Below the pieces are notes generated by a model that saw only the letters and a list, made by a program, of their open reading frames with translations, ran no database searches and was not told the origin of the DNA. Below are positions 1 through 11,051 of a stretch of DNA of 64,000 bases, one piece after another; position 1 is the first letter of the stretch; each line of letters opens with the position of its first letter. Made by a program: the position numbers and the translations under genes. The stretch is from Taxillus chinensis (Eukaryota; Streptophyta; Magnoliopsida; Santalales; Loranthaceae), in NCBI GenBank assembly GCA_023512835.1, contig CM042088.1, positions 248,001-312,000 on the forward strand. The letters run 5' to 3'.

Positions 1-148
1 TAAGATTTAACAACAACAACAAGCTAAACCAAGCTTAACCAACAACAATAAGCTAAACGAAGCTTCACCACATCTCAAGGACACATATGCGAAACAATGC
101 ATAAAACATAACTCATACCTCAGGGAAGGTCCTCACATCATCCCCACC

Positions 149-646
149 TCAGGACTGATCGTCTTCGAACAGCTTAGGATGAAGAACCCGCATCTGGTTC
201 TCTTTCTCCCAAATCTGCTCCTCTATGCCTCGGTATCGCCATAACACCCGGACCAGTGGGATCGTTTTGCCCCGTAAGACCTGCTCCTGCCTGTCCAAAA
301 TCTGTGTCGGCATCTCAACAACGGCACCATTATCAGCCAAGTCTATCTCGTGATAGTCCAGCACGTGAGAAGGATCTGGGTGATACCATCTCAACTGAGA
401 CACATGAAACACATCATGTACTCACGCCAACTCTGGTGGCAAAGCTAATTGATAAGCCACTGCGCCTACGGTGGCAATAATCTCAAATGGCCCCACAAAA
501 TGAGGGGAGAGTTTGGATCCACGTCTATACCTCCGATGACCTCGACGAGGCAAAACCCGCAAAAATACACGGTCCCCCACCTCAAATTGCAAAGTTCGAC
601 GCCTCTGATCCGCATAGGACTTCTTCCTACTCTGTGCTATCAACAT
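149..646 (-). pseudogene. Integrase C-terminal domain and chromodomain-like tail (chromovirus)
   Basis: Two pieces in different frames (422-646 and 149-412) together form the integrase C-terminus. The first has the run VGDRVFLRVLPRRG followed by KLSPHFVGPFEI, the usual DNA-binding SH3-like module. The second has FHVSQLRWYHPDP, then a chromodomain-like end (PTQILDRQEQVLRGKTIPLV, then VLWRYRGIEEQIWE). In the family this tail directs integration toward marked chromatin. The end LFEDDQS-stop matches the end inferred for the complete chromovirus at 15745. A frameshift lies between the pieces. Confidence 0.88.
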
Positions 647-660
647 ACACTATAGAATCA

Positions 661-1674
661 ACTGCACTATCTCCGTGCTCTCTCGAACCATATCGGGACA
701 GAGAACCGCTGTCTCTCCTGTTTATGCCCAACACAAAGGTGACCTACAAGGCCGGCCACATAGCGCCTCATATGGAACCATCCCAATCGTGGCTTGATAA
801 CTGTTGTTGTAAGAGAACTCCACTAAAGGAAGGTGAGTCTCTCAAGAGCCTCCAAAATCTAGGACATAGGCATGCAACATATCCTCGAGCGTCTGAATCG
901 CCCGCTCCGACTGACCATCCATCTACGGATGAAAGGCTGTACTAAGGTTCACCCTGTTACCCAAAGCGTGCTGCAACTGTCTCCAAAACTAAGAGGTGAA
1001 CCTAGCATCCCCATCAGATACAATAGACAATGGGACTCCATGCAACCGTACAATCATATCAAGATAGCTCTGTCCCAAAGTCCTCACTAGGTCTGTCTCT
1101 CGAATCGGAATAAAATGTGCCGATTTGGTTAATCGGTCCACAATAACCCATATAATGTTATGTCCCATGGAACGAGGAAGTCTAGTGACAAAATCCATAG
1201 TTACGTGGTCCCATTTCCACTTTGGCACTGGCAATGACTGCAACTCACCAGCTGATCTCAAGTGCTCTGCGTTAACCTGCTGACAGGTCAAACACCTCCT
1301 CACTTAATCAGCAACGGCCTTCTTCAGGCCTGGCCACTAATACTGCCTCCTCACGGCATGGTACATCTTGGTCCCACCAGGATGTACAACTAACTTGACT
1401 GGTGAAATTCCCGAAGAACCTCCTCCTGAAGAGAAGTGGGAACTATCAGTTTACCCTTATACTGCAGTATATGCTCTGCATCCTCAGTCCAATCAGAAGA
1501 TGCCTGCCCTGTCTGAACCCTGTCCCTGATGACCTCACAGTCAACGTCCCCCAGCTGATCCTCTATGATCCGGTGCTGCAACTCTGGGACTGCTACAACA
1601 ACACTGAGCATCCCTCGCCCATCACTGTCACCATCTGCAACCTCATCGTTGCCAACTAGTCCATTATTTCCCAT
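661..1674 (-). pseudogene. Integrase zinc finger and catalytic core, degenerate (chromovirus)
   Basis: Positions 989-1303 encode the [11 protein letters not shown] zinc-binding end and [15 protein letters not shown], with the first catalytic Asp, continuing to [16 protein letters not shown] with the second Asp. Downstream, at about 661-980, the core continues (GQSERAIQTLEDML, where the Glu is expected, then [14 protein letters not shown]). It holds in-frame stops, for example after LDFGGS and after PLCWA. The upstream part to 1674 is the linker to RNase H. The integrase cannot be functional. Confidence 0.85.
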
Positions 1675-2000
1675 TCCTTAATGGCACAATGGGCAACCAC
1701 GGCCTTACTCTTCCTACTTAGAGCATATGCCACCACATTACCCTTACCTAGGGTATACAGCAAATCAAACTGAAACTGATGCAAGTACTCTACGCACCAC
1801 CTCTGCCTAAGGTTCAGGTCTCTCTGAGAAAAGATATACTGTAAGCTCTTGTGGTCCGTATATACCACAAATTTCTCCCCAAGGAGATAATGCTATTAGC
1901 TCTTTAGAGCAAAGATCACTACAGCCAACTCCAAATCATGTGTGGGATAGTTCTGCTCATGTGGTCTCAACTGCCTAGACCCATAAGCAATCACCTTCTG
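1656..2000 (-). pseudogene. RNase H domain, truncated by the assembly gap (chromovirus)
   Basis: The minus strand shows [20 protein letters not shown] next to the gap, then YTDHKSLQYIFSQRDLNLRQR and YTLGKGNVVAYALSRK. These are the standard motifs of the gypsy RNase H, which removes the RNA template during reverse transcription. ADALSR has become AYALSR. A frame break near 1890 separates the two parts. The reverse transcriptase that should precede it is not in the window. Confidence 0.88.
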
Positions 2001-2500
2001 NNNNNNNNNNNNNNNNNNNNNNNNNNNNNNNNNNNNNNNNNNNNNNNNNNNNNNNNNNNNNNNNNNNNNNNNNNNNNNNNNNNNNNNNNNNNNNNNNNNN
2101 NNNNNNNNNNNNNNNNNNNNNNNNNNNNNNNNNNNNNNNNNNNNNNNNNNNNNNNNNNNNNNNNNNNNNNNNNNNNNNNNNNNNNNNNNNNNNNNNNNNN
2201 NNNNNNNNNNNNNNNNNNNNNNNNNNNNNNNNNNNNNNNNNNNNNNNNNNNNNNNNNNNNNNNNNNNNNNNNNNNNNNNNNNNNNNNNNNNNNNNNNNNN
2301 NNNNNNNNNNNNNNNNNNNNNNNNNNNNNNNNNNNNNNNNNNNNNNNNNNNNNNNNNNNNNNNNNNNNNNNNNNNNNNNNNNNNNNNNNNNNNNNNNNNN
2401 NNNNNNNNNNNNNNNNNNNNNNNNNNNNNNNNNNNNNNNNNNNNNNNNNNNNNNNNNNNNNNNNNNNNNNNNNNNNNNNNNNNNNNNNNNNNNNNNNNNN
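2001..2500. other. Assembly gap (500 N)
   Basis: Exactly 500 unresolved bases. The round number suggests a placeholder of unknown true length. It separates a chromovirus from a Copia element, so the missing part should contain at least the Copia-1 3' LTR and the upstream half of the chromovirus. Confidence 0.99.
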
Positions 2501-2912
2501 TCTCAGTCATCCTTTGAGCATTAAATGATTGAGGATCCTTTCCGTGCAGACCAACAACACTATGAGATACAACAGTTCCTGCTAGTTAATGAATGCAATG
2601 CCACACAGGTGATATTCTCTCAGAATAAATTGACAGTTAATGGGAATATCTTTTGATGAAAAATAAGGGAGATTGCACTCATTTCACTCACGACTTGAGG
2701 GTTTTTGACAGGTTGTACAAAAAAGTTGAATCAGGTTCAGAGGTAGCAAGTTTCATCCATGTGATTCCTCACTTTCTAGCAGCAGATATGCATGAATCAC
2801 ACGTAATCATTTCTAATTTTCATGAAGACATCATCAGTTATTAACAGTGTCATACTTATGTTTATCGCACAGATAATTAGGTTGAGATGAAACACAAGAC
2901 ATGCAGTGAGTC
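2501..2912 (-). other. Copia-1 sequence downstream of pol, no gene recognised
   Basis: About 410 bases lie between the gap and the end of the Copia-1 RNase H. The minus strand has only short frames broken by stops, and I see no polypurine tract or LTR start. SIRE-type Copia elements can carry an extra env-like frame here, but nothing here supports one. It is probably 3' untranslated or internal sequence of Copia-1. Confidence 0.5.
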
Positions 2913-3284
2913 TTATGAATTTAAATCTAACATGCCAAGTTTTGTCAGAAGTTCACTGAACCTTGTTTCTTGCAGAGGTTTGGTGAATATGTCGGCAAGC
3001 TGGTCATCAGTGGATATATACTCCAAGGAAATATCTTTCTTGAGCACATGATCACGTATAAAGTGATATCTTACTTCAATGTGCTTGGTTTTGGGATGCA
3101 TGACAGGATTGTTTGAAATTGCAATGGCACTTGTATTGTCACAATACAGTGGAACGGCCTTCAGATCAAAGCCATAATCTGATAGTTGACTGGCCATCCA
3201 GAGCAATTAAGCACAACAACTTCCTGTAGCAATATATTCAGCTTCAGCTGTGGAGGTTGAAACTGAATTCTGTTTCTTGCAAAA
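2913..3284 (-). pseudogene. Copia RNase H (Copia-1)
   Basis: The frame at 2913-3206 contains LYCDNTSAIAISNNPVMHPK, then HIEVRYHFIRDHV and DQLADIFTKPL. These are the classical end motifs of Copia RNase H, which degrades the RNA strand of the RNA-DNA hybrid. It ends at a normal stop (LGMLDLNS). A frameshift near 3210-3285 separates it from the reverse transcriptase, so the polyprotein is not continuous. Confidence 0.92.
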
Positions 3285-4400
3285 CTAGGATACAAGTCTA
3301 TTGCCTAAGAGTTGGCATGTTCCACTTGTGCTCTTTCTATCAATCCTGCATCTGGCAAAGTCTGCATCTGAATATCCACTCAGTTTAAAGTCAGACTCTT
3401 TTGGATACCATAGTCCCAAATTCTCAGTTCCCTTCAGATACCGCATGATCCTCTTGACATGAGACAAGTGGGATTCCTTGGGATTAGCTTGGTATCTGAA
3501 ACAGATGCATGTTGCAAACATTATGTCAGGTCTGCTGGCTGTCAGATACAGCAAGGATCCAATCATGCTTCTGTATTCTGAAATATCCACCTCTTTGCCT
3601 GCTTCATCCATATCCAGTTTGGCGTTTGTAGGAATGGGAGTTCTCATGTGTGCCACATCAGTCATCTTAAACTTCTTCAGAATCTCCTTCGTGTATTTGG
3701 TTTGATTGATAAAGATCCCATCCTCTAACTGCTTGACCTCCAATCCAAGGAAGAATGAGAGTTCTCCCATCATACTCATTTCATATTCACTTTTCATCAG
3801 ATGAGAGAATTCTTCACATTGCTTCTTGTCCCTTGATCCGAATATGATGTCATCCACATAAATTTGTACTATCAAGGGTGATCCTTTTCCTTCCTTGAGA
3901 AATAGTGTGGGGTCAATCCTACCTTTTCTGAACTTATTTTTAATCAGAAATTCTGACAGTGTTTCATACCATGCTCTGGGAGCTTGTTTTAGTCCATAAA
4001 GAGCCTTTTCAGTTTGTATACCTTGTGCTCTTGGTTTGGCTCTAGAAATCTGGGTGGTTGTTCAACGTAGACTTCTTCTTGGAGGTCTCCATTCAAGAAA
4101 GCACTCTTGACATCCATTTGATAAACTTTAAAGTCCTTGAATGCTGCATATGCTAAGAACATGCGAATGGCCTCCAGTCTAGCAACTGGTGCAAAGGTTT
4201 CATCATAGTCGATTCCTTCTTCTTGTCTGTATCCTTTTGCAACTAGTCTGGCCTTGTTTCTGATTACAATACCATCAGTATCAAGTTTGTTTCTAAAAAT
4301 CCATTTCACGCCAATGACTTGCTGTCCTCTGGGCCTATTAACCAACTCCCATACTTTCGGTCTTTTGAACTGATTTAATTCTTCTTGCATTGCATAAATC
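3285..4400 (-). pseudogene. Copia reverse transcriptase (Copia-1)
   Basis: The upstream part shares a frame with integrase (about 4351 down to 3989) and shows [43 protein letters not shown] and [14 protein letters not shown], which includes the first catalytic Asp. The frame stops at LKRLFMD and resumes at 3875 with IYVDDIIFGS, where the YVDD active site lies at 3849-3860. LMKSEYEMSMMGELSFFLGL and SMIGSLLYLTASRPDIMF follow. All hallmark residues are present, and one frameshift near 3880-3990 is the main lesion. Confidence 0.94.
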
Positions 4401-5640
4401 CAGTGGTGATCCAGAATTGCGTCATTTACTGATTTTGCCTCCACTTGTGATAGGAAACACATATATAGGTTTTCATGAAGTGTAGCCGCCCTTGTTTTAA
4501 CTCGTACAGCAGGATCTCCAATTATTAGTTCAGAAGGATGGTCCTTTAACTTTCTTCTTGCCTTTGGAAGGTCTTCTCTTTCTTCATGATGAATGCCCAA
4601 TTGCTCAATGTCAGGTTCTTGGGCTGGTGTAAGAGGCAGAGTCTGAACAGGCTGAATGTTAGAGTCATGATTGTCTGTTGATTTTTGACTTGGTTCCGCA
4701 GCAACCAGTTCAGCTCTTTGCTCATCAGGTTCAGGTACATCTTCCATAGTTTCTGTTGTCGTGGGCTTATCTGTGTCCTGATCTTCTATAATGACAATGT
4801 CCTGCACTTCATGTACATTTGGATCTCCTTTCTGCATTCCATGGTTAGTCTCATCAAAAGAAACATGAATAGACTCTTCAACAACTTTGGTTCTTCTATT
4901 AAATACACGATAGGCCTTGCTAGTCATGGAGTATCCAACAAGATATCCATCATCTGATTTGGCGTCAAACTTGTTCAAGTAATCCTTGCCATTGTTCAGA
5001 ATGTAGCAAGTACACCCGAAGATCCTTAGGTGACCAATGTTTGGTCTCCTTCCCTTCCATAACTCATAGGGTGTTTTTATGGCTCGTTTGTTAATTAGAG
5101 TTCTGTTTTGTACATAACAAGCGGTGGCAACAGCTTCAGCCCATAAGGATTTTGGGAACTGAGCTCCTGTCAACATGGTTCTAGCTGCTTCAACCAATGT
5201 TCGATTCTTTCTTTCAGCTACTACATTTTGTTGTGGAGTTCTTGGTGCTGAGAAATTGTGCTGGATACCATGTTCAGTACAAAACTCTAACATCTCAGAA
5301 AAGTCAAATTCCTTGCCATGATCGCTACGAATGTACTTAATAGAGAGACTTTTAACATTAGTGACCCAATTGAAGAGTTCAACCAGATTCTCAAAAGTTT
5401 CAGTTTTGTTTTTGAGAAACATGACCCATGTGTATCTGGTATAGTCATCTATTACTGCAAGAAAGTATCGTGCACCAGATAGGGAAGACACATTTATTGG
5501 TCCACATAGATCCATGTGCAGAAGTTCAAGTGGTTGTGTGATTGAGGTTTTATCTATGCTCTTAAAAGAATGTTTAACCTGCTTACCCAGCTGACAGCCT
5601 TACAAGGGTGTTCTTTCTCATAAACGTGCTTGGGTAAGCC
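4401..5640 (-). pseudogene. Copia integrase (Copia-1)
   Basis: The 508-codon frame 3989-5515 opens in the integrase core: MDLCGPINV (catalytic Asp), [14 protein letters not shown] (second Asp), and [16 protein letters not shown] (catalytic Glu), then [15 protein letters not shown] and [13 protein letters not shown]. The acidic, Pro-rich linker toward RT (PNVHEVQD to about LPLTPAQEP) is typical of the C-terminus. The zinc finger preceding it, around 5554-5640, is frame-shifted after KEHPCKA. The enzyme inserts the element's cDNA into the chromosome. The DDE core looks intact. Confidence 0.93.
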
Positions 5641-6177
5641 CTCAACCAAATCTAGAGATGCCAGTTTAGACATGGTTTTAAAGTTTAAATGGCCAAATCT
5701 CTTATGCCACAACCAATCGATATCAGGTGAAGCTTTGGGCAGAAAACAAATTGGTTCATCAGATTGAGTATTGCCAAAGACCAACTTGTAGACATTGCCT
5801 TGTCTATGTCCAGTTAGCTTCACTTGATTGGAGAGGGAATCTATAACTGTGAAGGTGTGTTTAGTGAACAACACTTGATAACCTTTGTCACACAATTGAC
5901 TTATGCTCAACAGGTTATGTTTAAGACCTTGGACAACAGATACATTCTGAATGGACACAGAACCATTAGTGAGAGTACCCTTACCAACAATCTTACCATT
6001 TTTATTGTCCCTGAAAGTGACAGATGAAGCTGCAACCTCCCTTACTTCACTCAATAGAGAGGCATCATCTGTCATGTGCACAGAACAGGCACTGTCTAGA
6101 TACCACTGGCTGGAATTGATCTTTTGTTTTAGGTAGCTACTTTCAGCTCCAGGTCCCTGTTCCTGCACATAGAGCAA
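5641..6177 (-). pseudogene. Copia protease and pre-integrase domain (Copia-1)
   Basis: The frame 5554-6177 has SSQWYLDSACSVHMTDDASL, the aspartic protease active site with DSA instead of the more common DSG, then the pre-integrase stretch HNLLSISQLCDKGY and WLWHKRFGHLNFKTMSKLAS. The protease matures the gag-pol polyprotein. It follows the gag without a long gap (an ORF at 6178-6402 bridges the two), so gag and pol were probably one polyprotein before frameshifts. Confidence 0.9.
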
Positions 6178-8764
6178 CTAAGTCTTGGGGGCCCATTTAA
6201 GATTGGGCTTTGGGTGAGTGCAATCTGCAGTTGGTAATGTACGTTTCCAATAAGAAGGGGCAGATTTAACTTTCCATGCTAATCTTGGTAATCCTTCATT
6301 GGATTTATTAGCAGGATTAGTCTTTAAATCTTCAGCATGTTTTCCTTCCTTATTGTGATCTTTGGCAGCTTTAGTAGGCACAGATTTGATGGTTTTCTTC
6401 ACGGGTTTGGTTTTTAAGTCTTTTGAGGGGATATCCTGTGTGTGCCTGGTATGTTTCTTCCTATCAGTGTTGCTGTGGCATTACAGATTATTAGTGAAAT
6501 TAAGCTGTTTAAGATTTACCCTGATTTCTGTTGCAATCTCCTTCTTAAGGTACTCAGGGTAGAATCTGCACTGATAGGAGAGGTGTCCAACTTCACAGCA
6601 GATGGGGCATGTGACAGGTCTAGGTTGAACACTCTGTCTCAAGGGTTTTGCTGGAGTGTTAAGAGGTTTCCTAGGTTTTCTCACATATCCTAGACCATTC
6701 TTAACTCTTCCATCAGAGACACACTTAGGCGGGAAGGCAGCAGCCTTGCTGGATGAACCAGTCTCAAATGTTGTAGTGTGTCTACTTGGTTTTCTCTCTG
6801 AGATAACTACACCCTTACCCTTGCATTGGGATGTAGAGGACAAGTTGACTGAGGGTTCAGCTTTCAGTTCTTTCTTAGCAACTACTGCATCACTGTCCTG
6901 AGATGCAGCTGTACCCAGGTCTTTGAGTTCGGGTGTTACTGGTTTGGGTAGACTAGTAACAGCCATTACCTCCTTTCCACAATCAAGGAGCACACTGCCA
7001 TCAGGAACAAAGCCAGCAAGACACTTGGTCTGCACAGGGTAAGTCTGGGCCTTGGCTATTTGGTCTTCAGAGAAACCTAGACCTAAGGCTAGACCTTTAA
7101 CATCTGGAGTAGTCCTAAAGTGGGCGGCAATCTCAACAGAGTCTTGCCACTTTTGACTGATTAGTCTTTCCTTTTCCAGTTCTGCTTTGGTTTCAGCTAG
7201 TTCCTTTTCAAGCCTATCGATGTCTTTATTTGCCATTTTAAGTTGACCAGGTTTGTCCAAAAGAACATCGTGTGTGCTTCTCATCTCACTCACTTCAGCT
7301 TTTAATCTTCTCTCTGTTCTTTCATAATCATCTATAGAGTCTCTATATTCACATGAAAGCCGTTCCAGTTTAGAATAGTATCTTTCTTTGTCAGCTTTCA
7401 TAGGAAGAAATTGTTCCTCCATTTCTTTAAGAGCTCTATAGGTATCTTCATATTCAATATAGAGCTGTTCATAAGTTCTTACCTTGAGGGGAGGTGAATG
7501 GTCAGCCATGAAGCAGATGAGACCTTTTTCCTTCTTCTCATCATCTGATGATTCTTCTTCCTCCTCAGTTTCACTGTTAAACTTGTTGGTGACAAGAGCC
7601 TTCTTCCTTTTGTCATCCTTTCTGCTTGAGTAGCCTTTGGTCTTCTTCTTCTGCTCAGCTGCCTCCTTTTTCTCCCTCTTCAGCTTATAACAGTCAGCAG
7701 CGAAATGGCCGGGCTTGTTGCAATGATAACATTGCAACTTGTCCTTATCTTTTCCCTTAGAGAAAGATAAGGAAGGCTGCCTTGGTTTCCTTCTGTAGTT
7801 CCCCCTTCTCTTCAGTAGTTTCTTGATCAGAAATGCCACTTTCTCATCTGAGGCACTATCTGAGCCAAGTGTATCAGCTTCATCTTCTTCATCTTCTGAA
7901 GATGGTTCCTGCGGTTCGGTAGCAGTCTTGAAAGCAATAGACTTCTCGTTTTTCTTGGAAGGATTCTCAAAGGCCTCAAGCTCTTCTTTTTGCATCTCAA
8001 ACGTCTTGAGGTCCCCATATAGTGCTTCCAAGGCACAAGTTTTCCATTCCTTCAGCTGACGGATGGCTGATGTCTTTATCAGCAGTCTCAAAGGTAGAGA
8101 TCTCAAAAATTTGTCATTTTTGTCCTTTTGAGAGATCTCAACGTTATACGTCTTCATCCGTTGGATCAGACCAGTGAACCGTTTGTAGATACTGTCTAAT
8201 GACTCCTTCGGTTCACAAGGCTTCATACTCTTGTTTGAGCATGGAGATCTTGTTGTCCTGTATCTACTCATCTCCTTCGTATATGAGAAAAAGCTTGTCC
8301 CATACCTCTTTAGCAGTCTCAAGATCTTGCACATCTGTGAACATGTCATCATCGAGTACAGAGAAGAGTATAGCTTTTGCCTTGAAGCCGAGCTTTACTT
8401 TCCTCTGCTCCACCTTAGACCAACTATCTGGATCTTTCGTCATTAGTCGACCTCTTTGCATACTCTTTGGTGTGAAAGGTCCGTTCTTTATTGTTTCCTA
8501 GAGGTAAGTGTCAAGCATGTCTAGGTGAGCTCTCATCCTTGCTTTCCATTTTGAAAAGCGTGCGGGTGTGCACATAGGCACTTGGGAGGATGAGCCGGGT
8601 AGAACGTCATAGAAATCTTCTTGTTCTTTCTTGTTGCTGCTGGTACTCGGTTCTTCCTGCTCCTGGTCTCCTGTTGCTCCCTCTTCTGGGACACGACTTG
8701 CTTCCACTTCCTCAACAGGAACTGGAGCTTGCTCGGGAGCTAGAGCTGCACTGCTGGAATCCAT
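6178..8764 (-). pseudogene. Long Copia gag with two zinc knuckles and a coiled coil (Copia-1)
   Basis: The start is MDSSSAALAPEQ at 8764, just inside the primer binding site. An in-frame stop at 8498 interrupts DTYL-ETIKNGPF, and a frameshift lies near 8260-8350. The gag capsid-like region includes FSVLDDDMFTDVQDLETAKE and VWDKLFLIYEGDE. The main frame 6481-8352 (623 codons) continues with RSLPLRLLIKTSAIRQLKEW, a CCHC knuckle CYHCNKPGHFAADC (7690-7731), an acidic Glu-rich stretch, a long coiled coil (about 7150-7480), and a second cysteine knuckle CPICCEVGHLSYQC (6568-6609). Two knuckles and a coiled coil make an unusually long gag, as in SIRE/Maximus elements. It packages the element RNA in a virus-like particle. 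Confidence 0.88.
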
Positions 8765-8801
8765 ATCAGGTAGTAGGGATCTCTACAGAGTAGTGGAACT
8801 T

Positions 8802-8813
8802 GCTCTGATACCA
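8802..8813 (-). other. Primer binding site of Copia-1 (tRNA-Met initiator type)
   Basis: The minus strand reads TGGTATCAGAGC, complementary to the 3' end of plant initiator tRNA-Met. It begins two bases inside the 5' LTR, the normal position for priming minus-strand cDNA. Confidence 0.93.
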
Positions 8814-8815
8814 AT

Positions 8816-10727
8816 TGTAGGTCCCAAAGTGCATCTAGAGGGGGGGGGGTGAATAGACTTTCTTCGTTTGCGGAAGCTAGACTGTGAGCTGGTTCTGGAT
8901 TGGTCTACAGATGATTCTGATGGAAGTATTTATGTAGAAGATGACAACAGTGTATGAGTGATAGCGTGAATGATCATGAACTATCAAACAAAAATGAGAT
9001 GAAGATAAAAATTCTTTTCTTAACAGATCTCAGTTGTGAAAGTGACGGTTTAGGATAGATCGACGTTTGGAAGAGAACACAGAGATTAGACTTTTTGAAA
9101 AAGCGCTGGATCTTTGATGAACAAAGGTTCTTAATTATCAGAGAGACTAATCTCGTTCTTGGTTCAACACGGCGCACAACACTTCTTTTTATTTTTCTCT
9201 CAGAGTTACTCTCTCTCAGTTGTTGGAACTCGCTTACTTTGATAAGTTTTGTAAAGGATTGTTTATATCAAGTGTGTCAGAGCCATTTTCTTGTGTACTG
9301 TGTGTTTCCTTCTTTTGAGAGAGAGATTAAACTCACATTTTTGTCGTTAAGTGTGTGAGAGATATATTAGGATCACTGTGCTCGTGCGCCATGATGTCCA
9401 TCCCGACATACTGACTTCCCGCCACTGAAAATGCGGAATGTCAGGGGATGGGTTGATCTGCTCTAATTTACAGATCTGATGCCCATACTGCATTTTGGCA
9501 TGCAGTCGGTCTTTGGCCGTTCATCTGAGGATAGTAGTTGGCAGCAATTAATGTGTCATTAAATGCGCTCAACTGCTCGGGACGGCGCAGGCTTACTGTA
9601 CAAACCCTAGCCGACAATATCGCTTAGTGGCTATGTTTAGGGTTGTAAGTTTGCCTCGGAGGTGGATGCCTCGTAGGTTAGGAGACTCGAAGTTTCAGCT
9701 AGCACCTGTAGAAAGTTGCGAAGTCTTTGCTTCAGGCTTTATGGTGTTTCTGCGAGTCTACGACTCACATCTTCGAGTCTTCGAGGCTGGAGATTAAGTT
9801 GGTTTAGCCTTTTTGGGTCACTCTGTTAACTAACATCTACGACTCTGCGTGTCTACGATTCTACGAGTCTTCGACTCTCCGAATAGCGCTTAGAGTGACT
9901 TCTTCGATTATAGCTGATCTACCTGTTATCGGAGCTACGAGTCTACGACTCTAACTCTGCGGGTCTACGACCTTCGAGTCTCTCAGTTTACTATATTTGA
10001 CTAGGTGGTCTGAAAAGCTTCGACTCTACGAGTCTTCAACTTCGATTTTCTTCCTTAGTCTTTCACAGAGGTTTATAAACTGAGTTCCTTTATAGCTACG
10101 ACCCTTTAGCTCCAACTCTCCGCCCTCGATCTCCGAGTCTGGAAGTATGGCAATTTCTCTATAGTGACTGTGTCCCTTGAGTCTACGAGTCTACGACTCT
10201 ACGACTCTTGAGTTACAGTTTCATTTGTTTGCCAGTCTTTACATCGTCGTTTCTTCGACCTTCAACCTACGAGTCTACGAGTCCAGTTTTCTTAACAGAG
10301 TTAGAAGGTTTCAACCCTACGACTCTACGAGTCTTCGAGTTAAGTGGCAATTGAAAGATCTGTTAGTTGAAGTGTTTGTGGGGACTCTACGAGTCTACGA
10401 GTCATTTAGTGTTGGTTACTGTTCTTAACACTGCTTCGACTCTACGAGTCTCCGAACTTCATTGACACTTACAGTAACACTTTCTTTTCCGTTCTTTTCC
10501 GTATCATGACTCTACGACCTTCGACCCTGGATCTACGAGTTGCAATGTTCTGTCACTATTTCGCCTTGAGTCTCCAGACTCTACGAGTCTACGAGTCTCT
10601 TGCCAATGCGTCCTGTGACAGTTTCACTTCTACGACCTTCAACTCTCCGACTCTACGACCGTCGGTTCTTCGAGTCTCCGGACTTAGACTATTTGCGGCA
10701 GCTTCATTAAATCCTATATTTCCAACA
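8816..10727 (-). repeat. Copia-1 5' LTR (family A)
   Basis: The plus strand starts TGTAGGTCCCAAAGTG and ends ATATTTCCAACA, giving a TG...CA LTR of 1912 bp. The same ends bound the LTRs of Copia-A (34143 and 46372), so it is a family. The end next to the primer binding site carries a G-run (CTAGAGGGGGGGGGTGAATAG) also seen in the Copia-B LTRs. The central part is occupied by a minisatellite. Promoter function is expected in U3 on the minus strand but no TATA box is certain. Confidence 0.93.
9741..10690. repeat. Intra-LTR minisatellite of GACTC/GAGTC units
   Basis: Dozens of imperfect units such as GAGTCTACGACTCTACGAGTC are spread over 0.9 kb with short unique spacers. GACTC and GAGTC are complementary arms, so many units can form small hairpins. 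The same array occurs in the Copia-A LTRs (35080-35702 plus 40680-41015, and 47300-48290). Confidence 0.85.
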
Positions 10728-11051
10728 GGAGTTTCAAGGGTTGTACTCCACTTTGGTTTTGTCAGAAGATCATGAACCCTAATGTCACTACACTTGTCTC
10801 TATTGGCTTTGTATCGGGTTTTCACCAAGTCTGCCTTTCTTTTTCTTGTTATTGAGCTTTGTGTTTTACCCTTGGCGCCCTTTCAAGTTTTCACGAAGTC
10901 CGCTCCTCGGTCACAAACTTCGTTTGTCAGGTCACACCCAAACTTGATTGCCATATGCCTATGGTGAGGACAAGGTTCGGCCCATTTATGTGAAGGACCA
11001 AAACATGAGATTTTGATTCAGCTGGGGATAAAGGGTTTTCAAATGGGGAAG
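10728..11051 (-). other. Tat-I 3' noncoding region
   Basis: Follows the pol stop at 11052. It holds two relatives of the motif CTTTCAAGTTTTCACGAAGT. The same motif, in the opposite orientation, occurs after the Tat-II pol stop (48540-48650: ACTTGGTGAAAACCTGAAAG). So this is a shared post-pol segment, not a gene. Copia-1 was inserted at 10727/10728. Confidence 0.7.

Larger units (their letters stand above)
1..2000 (-). mobile_element. Decayed Ty3/gypsy chromovirus fragment (3' half of pol)
   Basis: The minus strand encodes, from right to left, RNase H, the integrase zinc finger, the integrase core, and the integrase C-terminus with a chromodomain-like tail. This is the plant chromovirus order, and the peptides closely resemble those of the full-length chromovirus at 13734-22650. 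Reverse transcriptase, protease and gag would lie to the right but are lost at the N gap. The 3' LTR would lie left of the window. Positions 1-148 hold AAC/AAG-rich noncoding sequence after the stop. Several frames and in-frame stops show that it is dead. Confidence 0.9.
2501..10727 (-). mobile_element. Copia-1: SIRE-like Ty1/copia retrotransposon, 5' LTR present, 3' end lost in gap
   Basis: Reading the minus strand from 10727: a 1.9-kb LTR, a tRNA-Met(i)-type primer binding site, a long gag with two zinc knuckles and a coiled coil, then protease, integrase, reverse transcriptase and RNase H. Integrase before RT is diagnostic of Copia. The long gag and large LTRs resemble the SIRE/Maximus lineage. 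Most of the coding region is still readable with a handful of frameshifts and stops, so it is fairly young. The 3' LTR and left TSD are missing because of the gap. The base after the 5' LTR starts GGAGT, one half of the expected TSD. Confidence 0.92.

Noticed and set aside
2501..2912. Possible env-like frame downstream of Copia-1 pol, as in SIRE elements
   Set aside because: Only short frames with stops, no signal peptide or membrane segment. Too little sequence before the gap.
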